Assembly (NCBI GenBank): GCA_004211695.1 | Contig: SEEV01000030.1 | Location: 1-35,824 of the forward strand | Source: Rhodococcus sp. (in: high G+C Gram-positive bacteria) | GTDB taxonomy: Bacteria; Actinomycetota; Actinomycetes; Mycobacteriales; Mycobacteriaceae | Reading direction: 5' to 3' | DNA length: 35,824 nucleotides | Part shown: positions 1 through 6,720 of the stretch, piece by piece | Layout of the letters: every line of letters begins with the position of its first letter | Position numbering within the stretch: the first letter of the stretch is position 1 | Position numbers and translations under genes: made by a program | The notes under the pieces: model-generated | Database searches by the model: none | What the model was told of the DNA's origin: nothing | What the model saw: the letters and a program-made list of their open reading frames with translations, nothing else

Positions 1-1169
1 ACGAACGACGTGCCCTCGGTGGGGAGTTGCTGTCCGGTGATTCGTCTGTTCCATTCTCGCCACCACGAGCGCATCTGCAGCTCGTCGTTTGCCGCAGGGA
101 CGGGCTTGCCCATACCTTTCGACACGTCGGACCAGCCGACTTCGCCGCGTGCACCGAACCCCTTCTGGGCCTGTTCGAGAGCCTCGACATCGTCTGGTGT
201 CGCGAGCCCCGCCGGTCCCCAGAAGGTGAGTGCATTGTTGATGCGGTATTTGACGAACTCCTCGTCGACACCCTTGGGGATGATCTGCCAGCCGGTGACA
301 AGGGTTTCCGATGGGCTCACCGGGTAGAACGTGCGCAGCGTCAATCCGAAGCTGAGATCGATCAGGATGAGGCTGGGGAAGAACACCGAGTTTCGTGCGA
401 GGCCGAACATCGCGGTGGCGTAGTTCTCACCGAAGGCCTGCTCGGCCTGTGCCCGAAGGTTGGCGAGGGTCTGCTTGACACTGTCGGTCGCCAGCGGGAG
501 TCCGTTGGCCGGATACATCAATGTGGCATGCCCGTTCGGGAATTCGGTGCCCATGCCGGCCGGCGCCACACCGTTGACGGTTTCCTTACCCAGCATCGGG
601 GGTGTGGCACCCAGTTCCATCATCATTTCGAAGTAGGTGTGGTGGACGGATTTGGCGTGATATCCGTCGATGCTGTTCTCGACGAGGAGCTTCCAGTTGG
701 CCTTCAGCGAGTACTTGTGGGTTCCCTCCAGGATGTAGCTGTCCACCTGTGCCGGGGACTGCAGACCCTTGTACACCGCTGCCGGCGCGCTCTTGTAGTC
801 CTCGTTACCCGGCACGTTGACCAACTCGCCCGAGTTTCGGTACGCCCAGCCGTGGTAGAAGCAGGTGAAGATCTTGGCGTTGCCCGAACTGTGCCGACAG
901 ACGGACGATCCCCTGTGCAGGCAGGTGTTGAGCAGCACCCGAACATCACCGTGGCGGTCGCGGTTGAAGATCACCGGCCGGCCGCCGACATCCCGGGTCT
1001 GGAAGTCGTTCTTGCCGGGAATTTCGGATTCGTGTCCGACGTAGAGCCACGTCTTACCGAAGATCTCTTTTCGCTCGCGCTGCAGCACGTCCTCGGAAGT
1101 GAAGGCTTCACGGTTGACCCGGAAGAGGTTGTTGTCGCGGTCGTCGATGATGAATTGCTCTGCGGTCAT
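1..1169 (-). CDS. Rieske non-heme iron ring-hydroxylating dioxygenase, alpha subunit (3' end cut by window edge)
   Basis: Catalytic large subunit of an aromatic ring-hydroxylating dioxygenase, which adds O2 to an aromatic ring to give a cis-dihydrodiol using electrons from a reductase. The start is the ATG at 1169, and about 389 residues are visible before the left edge; the family is usually 420-460 long. Seen: the Rieske cluster C83-x-H85-x17-C103-x2-H106, then the mononuclear iron motif D168-x2-H171-x4-H176. A late Asp in a GLATPDD segment is probably the third iron ligand. The start codon overlaps the stop of the reductase reading frame as ATGA, and a 91-residue ORF ends 46 bases upstream. 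A beta subunit gene, if present, lies beyond the left edge. The substrate is not readable; the neighbours (extradiol dioxygenase, decarboxylase-like amidohydrolase, C-C hydrolase) suggest an aromatic carboxylic acid such as p-cumate. Confidence 0.9.
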   Translation of the reverse strand, partial: MTAEQFIIDDRDNNLFRVNREAFTSEDVLQRERKEIFGKTWLYVGHESEIPGKNDFQTRDVGGRPVIFNRDRHGDVRVLLNTCLHRGSSVCRHSSGNAKIFTCFYHGWAYRNSGELVNVPGNEDYKSAPAAVYKGLQSPAQVDSYILEGTHKYSLKANWKLLVENSIDGYHAKSVHHTYFEMMMELGATPPMLGKETVNGVAPAGMGTEFPNGHATLMYPANGLPLATDSVKQTLANLRAQAEQAFGENYATAMFGLARNSVFFPSLILIDLSFGLTLRTFYPVSPSETLVTGWQIIPKGVDEEFVKYRINNALTFWGPAGLATPDDVEALEQAQKGFGARGEVGWSDVSKGMGKPVPAANDELQMRSWWREWNRRITGQQLPTEGTSF

Positions 1170-2611
1170 GGGGATGATCCGTTCTGATGAGTGCGGGCCG
1201 GGTCGGCGGCGTGCGTTAGTGGTCGGCGACGCTGGGATTGGTCGTGGCGAGGTCCCGGAAGAGCCAACTGTCGGGATCGGAGCCGGTGGCCGGGACGACC
1301 AGCACGGCCGTGGGACCGATTGCCATCCAGTTTCGTCCGTCGTCGTCCGGTTCGGCGGGCAGGATCTCGACGGTCGTGAAGACCTCGTTGCTCAGGTCGT
1401 GGGTCCCGATGATCACGTTGATCTTGCAGCCCTCGGTCTCGATATGAAGGATCTTGTCCGGACCGTCCTTGAAATGCTGGATCTGACGCATGGGTGCCTT
1501 CCTTGTTGACGCTGACCTGGGCGATCGGTTTGTGGTCGACGTCGGTGTAGACGGCGCGGAAGCGGCCCTCCACGATCGACCCCTCGCGATGGGCGAGTTC
1601 GCCTAGCGAGGGCCTCCCGACTATCTGGATCCGCGAGCCGTACTGATCTGACCACACGTACGGAAGCTGGGCTGTAGGCGGTTCGGCACCGGTCACGATC
1701 GCGGCGACGGCGTCGGCTTGTTCGCCGGCATTCGTCCAGTGCTCGATCCGGGCAGTGACACCCAACAGCGGATGTCGACGCAGGGCGAGGTCGCCTATGG
1801 CGAAGATCGACGGGAAACCTTCGACCTCGAAGCGGTCGCCGCAGTGCACCCCGCCGTCGATGGGAAGCCCACTGTCCGCGAGCCAGTGCGTGTTCGGTAC
1901 TGCGCCGACGCCGACGACGACGAGGTCGGCGGGTACCTCGGTTCCGTCGGCGAGGACGAGCCCCTCGACCTGCTCGCTGCCGAGGAAGCGCTCGACCCGT
2001 GCTCCGGTGACGAGCCCGGCACCGTGAAGTGTGTGGAGCGAGGAGATCTCGCGTCCGACCTCGTCGCCGAGCACCTGACTCATCGGGACGTCGAGTGCCT
2101 CGATCAGGGTGACGTCGAGGCCACGCCCTCGTGCCGCGGAGGCGAATTCGGCGCCGATGAATCCGGCGCCCACTACGGCCACGCGCGGCCTGCCGGCGAG
2201 AGCTTCTCGCAGAGCCGCCGCGTCGTCGAGCGTTCGCAGCGTGTGAACCCCCGCCAGGGCGGAGGGAACCGGCAGGGCGCGTGCATGAGCTCCGGTAGCG
2301 ATCACCAACCGCTCGTACGAGATCTTCTCCCCGGTGTGGGTGACCAGCACCCGCCGGGCCGGGTCCAGACCGGTGGCGCGCACACCCAACCGGACGTCGA
2401 GGTCGAACTCTGCTGCGAGTTCCGGTGTGAGAAGTCGTGGAACGTCCGGATCAGGTCCCTCGGCCAAGAGGTCCTTGGACAGAGGGGGTTTGTCGTACGG
2501 CCAGTGCTCTTCGCTCTCCAGGAGCACTATGTGCCCGGCGAAACCGCGCTGCCGCAAAGCGATTGCTGTTCGAGTGCCTGCAACCGAGGCACCGACGATC
2601 AGGAAGGACAT
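1166..2611 (-). CDS. FAD-dependent ferredoxin reductase of the dioxygenase system, C-terminus altered
   Basis: NAD(P)H:ferredoxin reductase of the BphA4/putidaredoxin-reductase type, feeding electrons to a Rieske oxygenase. The start is ATG 2611 (MSFLIVGASVAG). Seen: N-terminal FAD-binding GASVAG-type motif; the family PPLSK segment near residue 45; second dinucleotide site VVGAGFIGAE near residues 146-155; the FAIGD motif of FAD binding near residue 290. Homology-like sequence stops near residue 369 (AQVSVN, about base 1505), where the family normally has 25-40 more residues. From there the frame continues about 112 codons, Arg/Pro-rich, across the 91-residue ORF and stops at 1166, overlapping the alpha subunit start. 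Either the true end was lost in a short deletion or bases are missing from the sequence. Two GTTCC-N7-GGAAC sites lie upstream. Confidence 0.8.
   Translation of the reverse strand: MSFLIVGASVAGTRTAIALRQRGFAGHIVLLESEEHWPYDKPPLSKDLLAEGPDPDVPRLLTPELAAEFDLDVRLGVRATGLDPARRVLVTHTGEKISYERLVIATGAHARALPVPSALAGVHTLRTLDDAAALREALAGRPRVAVVGAGFIGAEFASAARGRGLDVTLIEALDVPMSQVLGDEVGREISSLHTLHGAGLVTGARVERFLGSEQVEGLVLADGTEVPADLVVVGVGAVPNTHWLADSGLPIDGGVHCGDRFEVEGFPSIFAIGDLALRRHPLLGVTARIEHWTNAGEQADAVAAIVTGAEPPTAQLPYVWSDQYGSRIQIVGRPSLGELAHREGSIVEGRFRAVYTDVDHKPIAQVSVNKEGTHASDPAFQGRSGQDPSYRDRGLQDQRDHRDPRPEQRGLHDRRDPARRTGRRRTKLDGNRSHGRAGRPGHRLRSRQLALPGPRHDQSQRRRPLTHAADPARTHQNGSSP
1216..1491 (-). CDS. unknown 91-residue protein in the dioxygenase operon
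   Basis: Begins MRQIQHFKDG and ends SVADH. I do not recognise the family. It is acidic and looks soluble, with beta-rich composition, one Cys, no signal peptide and no membrane segment. A good ribosome site (AAGGAAGG) lies just before the ATG. It sits between the ferredoxin reductase and the dioxygenase alpha subunit, 46 bases ahead of the latter, so it is co-transcribed with the Rieske system and is presumably an accessory protein. The reductase frame runs out of phase through the whole gene. The composition of the reductase frame here (very rich in Arg, Asp and Pro) is that of a noncoding frame, whereas this 91-residue frame looks like a real protein. Function unknown. Confidence 0.6.
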   Translation of the reverse strand: MRQIQHFKDGPDKILHIETEGCKINVIIGTHDLSNEVFTTVEILPAEPDDDGRNWMAIGPTAVLVVPATGSDPDSWLFRDLATTNPSVADH

Positions 2612-2651
2612 AGTCGAAATGTAGCCACGTCTCACGCCCGGATGATGCTCA

Positions 2652-2668
2652 GTTCCGACCGCTGGAAC
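2652..2668. promoter_or_regulatory. IclR-type operator, site 1
   Basis: GTTCCGACCGCTGGAAC, extended by one matching pair on each side to CAGTTCC...GGAACTG. It lies about 40 bases upstream of the ferredoxin reductase start. It is one of four copies of GTTCC-N7-GGAAC in this region, all intergenic and all ending CTGGAAC. Inferred target of the IclR regulator at 5785-6600. Confidence 0.65.
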
Positions 2669-2706
2669 TGCGCACACTTCGCCCCGTCGCTCAGTGCCCA
2701 GCCGGA

Positions 2707-2723
2707 GTTCCGCCCACTGGAAC
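2707..2723. promoter_or_regulatory. IclR-type operator, site 2
   Basis: GTTCCGCCCACTGGAAC. Same arms and spacer length as site 1, 55 bases further upstream of the reductase (centre to centre, about five helical turns), so both would face the same side of the DNA. A related inverted repeat GTTCG-N6-CGAAC lies at 2781-2796, and CCTGCA-N6-TGCAGG at 2740-2757. Confidence 0.65.
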
Positions 2724-2812
2724 ACCCCACCGGCAGTGACCTGCATCTCTCTGCAGGAGAATGAAACTGAGCCCGTATCGGTTCGAACACACGAACGATG
2801 CCGACCAGAGCA

Positions 2813-2826
2813 AAATCAATTGATTT
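2813..2826. repeat. perfect AT-rich palindrome downstream of the MFS gene
   Basis: AAATCAATTGATTT is a perfect 14-base palindrome, unusual in such GC-rich DNA. It lies 12 bases past the stop of the MFS gene, in the gap before the reductase. It could be an operator or an upstream element of the reductase promoter. It is too AT-rich and has no run of T to be a standard terminator. Confidence 0.4.
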
Positions 2827-2837
2827 GGCGAGATGCC

Positions 2838-3780
2838 CTAGCCCGCATGCGTTCTTCGTGTGATGCCGAGAATGACAGCAGCTGCAACGTTGGTTGCGAC
2901 GGCCGCAGCCGCGACCCACAACAACGATGTCGTCGTGCCGATCGCGAATGAACTGTGCAGCCATGCGATCGCGGTCGGTAGTCCGAACCCGAGATAGCCC
3001 AGGCAGTAGATCCGGCCGGTCATCGTCCCGAGCCGGCCGGGCGGGGCTGATCGCTCGCAGTCACGCAAGCACCCGACCAACGTCAATCCGTATCCGATCC
3101 CCAGCACGGATGCCGCGACCACGACCAGCCAGACCGACGCGGTTGCGGCAGCAACGGCGGCGGCGAGCGTGCCGACCACGAACAGTGTAAGTCCGATCGC
3201 ACGTGTCGGACCCGATCGTCTCGGCGTGCGCCCGACGAGTCGTTGCGCGACGAAGCCCAGACCTAAACTCAGCAGACACAGCAGTCCGGAGAATGCTGAA
3301 TCGAAGCCGGCCAGCTCAGCCGCCACGATGGGCGGGAGGACCGCGTAAGCGATGCCCAGGGCACCGAAGATCCACGGTGCGGCAGTACCCGCACCCACCG
3401 CGAATCCGCTGGTCAGGCTCATTGCCGATGCGCGTGGAGCACGGCCGGATGTGGTCGAGAGTGAGTCGAGCGCCAGCCCGCCGACCACCATCCCGATCCC
3501 CAGCGCCACACCGGTCGACATACGCCCCGCGAACATCAGCGCAGGGTTGTGCGACCCGGCCGCGACCAGGATCGAGCCCAGTGCACTGAGGGGTACGGCG
3601 AGAACGAGGGGATCGCGGGTGCCCCAGCGGGCCGCCAGCCGATGCGCGAGCAGGAGCGAGGGGATCAGACCGACGACATACGCGAACAGCAGTGTATTCA
3701 CGGCGAGTTCGCTGAACCCGCGTTCCGTCCGGTACATGGTCAGCAGTGGAGTGAATTGATTGCCACCCCAGAGACCGTGC
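2838..3780 (-). CDS. MFS transporter, N-terminus missing
   Basis: Major facilitator transporter, probably for the aromatic acid substrate, in the cytoplasmic membrane. The readable part begins near LWGGNQFTPLL, which is the end of the first membrane segment in related carriers, and continues with about ten hydrophobic segments to the stop at 2838. No start codon with a ribosome site exists in frame near 3780; upstream the frame runs antiphase through the hydrolase gene and is Arg/Pro-rich. About 15-30 N-terminal residues are therefore missing. The break coincides with the truncated end of the alpha/beta hydrolase, so one deletion or one gap in the sequence explains both. As written the gene is probably not functional. 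Confidence 0.75.
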
Positions 3781-4645
3781 CGTCCCGGAAGAACTCCAGA
3801 AAGACCGGATTGAACAGGTCGGGCCGGTCGGTCTGACCCTGGTGGCCACACTCGTCGGGATAGAAGAACTGGACATTGGGCAGGTGGTCCTCCTGGACGT
3901 ACCCCCACTCGACCGGTGTCAGGATGTCCTGGCGGCCGTAGAGGTAGAGCCCGGGGGTGCTCAACCGGTCGAGGCGCCCCTTGGTGACGAGGCGGGCGGC
4001 ACGATTCTCGTTCGTCCAGTCGGTGATTCGACGGTACTGAAGGAGACTCGGCCAGAACTTCGCGTGCGCATCCATCCGGTCCCTCGCGGAGAGGTAACGC
4101 ATGTCGATCAGATCTTCGCTGATGGCCTCGCCGCGGTGGATGATCGCCTCCATCATGGTGCGCATGCCCTCACGTGTGCCGTCGTACGCCGTGAGTCGGA
4201 ACTCGCCCGCTGGTGGTATCAAGTGTTCCGGGACCACGTCGCCGACGTCTCCCGCGATCAGAATGAAGCTCTTGACCTTGTCCGGGTGTGCAACCGTGTA
4301 GTTGACCGTGTTCATGCAGCCCATGGAATTCCCTGCGAGGTGGAACTCGTCGAGGCACAGTGCGGTGGCGAACTGGTCGATGAAGTCGACGAAGGACTCC
4401 ATGCCGTCCGGCCAATATTCTTCCCTTGTGTCGGACAGTCCGAAGCCGGGCATGTCGGGACAGTAGACGCGAAAACCGTTGTCGCCGAGATAGGGGGCCA
4501 TGAAGCGCCACCCCGCGAGACCTGACGAGCCGGGCAAACCGCCGTGGAGCAGGATCACCGCGGGGCCGGAGGTGCCGGCAGTCATGTAGTGCGCGCGGGC
4601 GCCGTTCGCCAGGCGTGCAAATGCGTTGCCATAGAGGCCACGTCT
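3740..4645 (-). CDS. alpha/beta hydrolase, meta-cleavage-product C-C hydrolase type, both ends damaged
   Basis: Alpha/beta-fold hydrolase of the MhpC/BphD group, which hydrolyses the C-C bond of ring-cleavage products. Seen: oxyanion region LLHGGLPGSSG; nucleophile elbow GNSMG; acid in GRQDIL; catalytic His in CGHQGQ. All three triad residues are present. The frame has no credible start codon before YGNAFARLANG (about 4645); upstream it overlaps the amidohydrolase gene out of phase. The C-terminus changes after FFRDGTVS (about 3775) into the MFS gene and stops at 3740, about 25-30 residues short. In p-cumate-like pathways such an enzyme releases isobutyrate and 2-hydroxypenta-2,4-dienoate; this role is inferred from the neighbours. 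Confidence 0.75.
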   Translation of the reverse strand, partial: RRGLYGNAFARLANGARAHYMTAGTSGPAVILLHGGLPGSSGLAGWRFMAPYLGDNGFRVYCPDMPGFGLSDTREEYWPDGMESFVDFIDQFATALCLDEFHLAGNSMGCMNTVNYTVAHPDKVKSFILIAGDVGDVVPEHLIPPAGEFRLTAYDGTREGMRTMMEAIIHRGEAISEDLIDMRYLSARDRMDAHAKFWPSLLQYRRITDWTNENRAARLVTKGRLDRLSTPGLYLYGRQDILTPVEWGYVQEDHLPNVQFFYPDECGHQGQTDRPDLFNPVFLEFFRDGTVSGVAINSLHC

Positions 4646-5559
4646 GCTATTCCCTCTTCGGGTTGGCCTGGGATGAACGGGTGGTCGCTGCCGAGGAGGA
4701 CCCTGTTCGGACCGAAGCGATGCACCAGAGTCGGCAGGTGCGCCGGATCGAACACCAGGGTGTCTGCGTAGAGGCGCGATACGGTCCGATTCAGATCGTC
4801 CGGGTGGTGTGTGGCGGCAAGCTGGGCGCCGAGGCGAAGTCTCGGATATGCCCACGGGAAGGTTCCGCAGCCGTGCACCGTGGCCACCCGTAGTCCCGGA
4901 TGGTGGTCCAGAACCCCGCCGAAGACGAGGGCAGTGGCCGCCAACGCAGTGTCGGAGGGCATTCCGAGTCCGAAGTCGTAGGCGAACCCGGAACGCCGCA
5001 CTGCGCCGCCACCGCCGTCGACCGGGTGAACAAGTACCGCGAGCCCGAGGCTGTCGACGGCGTCGAAGAAGTACCCCAGCGCTGGGTCGTCCAACTCCAT
5101 TCCGTTGATCCGCGTGCCGATCTCGACGCCGCGTAGCCCCAAAACTTCGGACAGATAACGGAGTTCGGGCAGGCAGTCGCGGGGTGATGCGACGGGGGCG
5201 GTTCCGATTCCGACGAGCCTGCCGTCAGCGGCATCGACCGCACGGGCGACGGACTCGTTCATCCATCGGCAGTAGGCGGCAAACGGTGCTGCCGGAGCAC
5301 TGTATTCCAATGTGACCGGAACGGGAGAAATCGCCTGAACCCCGACGCCCGCCCGATCCATGTCCTCCAAGCGCGCCTGCACATCCCAGAGGGCGCGCCG
5401 GACGGTGCGGAAGGCTTCGGATCCGCGGACCAGCCGTCCCTCCGCAGGAGAGTCGACCACCAACCGAGGTGCTCGCGGAAAACCTGCGATGACCTCGACG
5501 GGAGGGGCCTCACGGGGGAAGTAGTGCGCATGCACATCGATGGTGCCGGGTGGAACCAC
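4582..5559 (-). CDS. amidohydrolase family protein, ACMSD/resorcylate-decarboxylase type, C-terminus truncated
   Basis: Metal-dependent TIM-barrel decarboxylase or hydrolase. The start is taken as GTG 5559, six bases after AAAGGAG (5566-5572); an ATG at 5577 precedes that ribosome site and is unlikely. Seen: D8-V-H10-x-H12 metal motif, VHPVDG near the middle, HGCGTFPW, and the late metal Asp in LLGSDHPF. These are the signatures of the ACMSD-like decarboxylases. The sequence changes after QPEEGIADV (about 4640) and ends at 4582, where the family usually has 30-40 more residues, and it runs out of phase into the hydrolase. Next to an extradiol dioxygenase and a C-C hydrolase, decarboxylation of a carboxylated ring-cleavage product is the likely job. 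Confidence 0.75.
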   Translation of the reverse strand: MVPPGTIDVHAHYFPREAPPVEVIAGFPRAPRLVVDSPAEGRLVRGSEAFRTVRRALWDVQARLEDMDRAGVGVQAISPVPVTLEYSAPAAPFAAYCRWMNESVARAVDAADGRLVGIGTAPVASPRDCLPELRYLSEVLGLRGVEIGTRINGMELDDPALGYFFDAVDSLGLAVLVHPVDGGGGAVRRSGFAYDFGLGMPSDTALAATALVFGGVLDHHPGLRVATVHGCGTFPWAYPRLRLGAQLAATHHPDDLNRTVSRLYADTLVFDPAHLPTLVHRFGPNRVLLGSDHPFIPGQPEEGIADVASMATHLHAWRTAPARTT

Positions 5560-5669
5560 GAGGGTCTCCTTTCGCACGCATCCGCTTCTGTTCCGTCGGC
5601 TCGCCCACGTTGTCGGGAAAGCCGGATATGGGGAACGGTAGGGGCCCTCGCACGGTGGCCGCCGCGGCT

Positions 5670-5686
5670 GTTCCAGGGGCTGGAAC
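5670..5686. promoter_or_regulatory. IclR-type operator, site 3
   Basis: GTTCCAGGGGCTGGAAC in the divergent gap between the amidohydrolase (start 5559) and the IclR gene (start 5785). Its position, roughly 100-120 bases from each start, would let it control both directions, including autoregulation. Confidence 0.65.
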
Positions 5687-5784
5687 CGGTCGGTGAAACC
5701 CGTACCCTGAATACGTGCGCGTTGTGACCGCCGTTACAGTTGGTTTCCCGCTGGGTCGGCGGAGCGGAGAGTGCGGAGGCCCGG

Positions 5785-6600
5785 ATGATGCACATGGCAG
5801 ATGACAAACACGACGTCGGTGGCGCGGAGAGTGCGCCTCCCTCCATCCTGGCGAAGGCGTTCTTGGTCATCGGGGCGTTCAACGAGCGAGATCGGGTTCT
5901 GACCCTGACGCAGATCAGCCGTAAGACCGGCTTGCCCAAGTCGACGGTCCACCGATTGCTGCAGCGGTTGGGTGAGCTGGATGTGATCGAGGAACACGGT
6001 GCGGGTTACCGACTCGGTATCCGCCTGTTGCAGCTGGTTTCCTCCATGCCGGTGGACGGGATGCGCGAGGTCGCGTTGCCGCACTTGGCTCAGTTGCAGG
6101 CGTGGTCGAAGGAATCGGTGCACTTCGGCGTCCTCAGAGGCAATGAGGTCGTCGTGCTGCAGGCGCTCTTCGCCGTGGATCACGCCCGGCCCATAGGTGA
6201 GGTGGGTACCCGTATCCCCGCGCACCTGTCCGCGATGGGCCGGGCGATGATGGCCTATCTCCCCGAGGACGAGCTCACCGAACTGCTCGCGGGCACTCTC
6301 GTCGGTCTGACGCCCAAATCCGTGACGGATCCGATGCAGATTCACGACGAATTGAAGCGCATACGGGTGGCGGGAGCAGCTGTCCAGAAGGATGGTGTGG
6401 TTCTCGGCCTGGGCAACATTGCCGCGCCCGTCCTGATCAAAGGCCGGCCGATGGGCGCGATTGCCGTTCAGTTCGACTCGTCGAAGCAGGTCTCCGAGTC
6501 GGTGATCAACGCGGTCAAACTGACCGCCCACCGCATCAGCCGCGACACCACCCAGATGCTGTCCCAGGGCAGAGGAGACCTCTTTCCGTTCGACGACTGA
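5785..6600 (+). CDS. IclR-family transcriptional regulator
   Basis: One-component regulator of about 271 residues. The N-terminal winged helix (about residues 15-75) contains LTLTQISRKTGLPKSTVHRL, and the C-terminal IclR effector-binding domain follows (HFGVLRGNEVV, IPAHLSAMGRAMMA, GNIAAPVL). The start is ATG 5785 or 5788; GGAGG at 5775-5779 supports either. It is divergent from the amidohydrolase and followed by the LigB dioxygenase. Four GTTCC-N7-GGAAC repeats in the surrounding gaps are its likely binding sites. Oddity: a 21-base near-repeat (19 matches) at 5755-5775 and 5815-5835 lies exactly 60 bases apart and in the same frame, giving VGGAESA both before and after the chosen start, so a start further upstream (GTG 5740) cannot be excluded. 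Confidence 0.88.
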   Translation: MMHMADDKHDVGGAESAPPSILAKAFLVIGAFNERDRVLTLTQISRKTGLPKSTVHRLLQRLGELDVIEEHGAGYRLGIRLLQLVSSMPVDGMREVALPHLAQLQAWSKESVHFGVLRGNEVVVLQALFAVDHARPIGEVGTRIPAHLSAMGRAMMAYLPEDELTELLAGTLVGLTPKSVTDPMQIHDELKRIRVAGAAVQKDGVVLGLGNIAAPVLIKGRPMGAIAVQFDSSKQVSESVINAVKLTAHRISRDTTQMLSQGRGDLFPFDD

Positions 6601-6607
6601 CGCCCGC

Positions 6608-6624
6608 GTTCCGGGCACTGGAAC
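6608..6624. promoter_or_regulatory. IclR-type operator, site 4
   Basis: GTTCCGGGCACTGGAAC, eight bases after the IclR stop codon and about 100 bases before the LigB start. It shares the GCACT/CCACT-GGAAC right half with site 2. It implies that the dioxygenase has its own regulated promoter rather than depending only on read-through from the regulator. Confidence 0.65.
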
Positions 6625-6720
6625 TTGCTGTGCGTGCGGAACCGGCACGTCACACGATGGGGAGCGATCCGCCCGGCGCGTGTGACGGCGCCCGAGGCGC
6701 CACCTCAGAAAGGACGGCCA

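Noticed and set aside
27-1187. Long open plus-strand frame opposite the dioxygenase alpha subunit
   Set aside because: It lies codon-on-codon antisense to a clear Rieske protein and encodes no recognisable motif; typical of GC-rich antisense frames.
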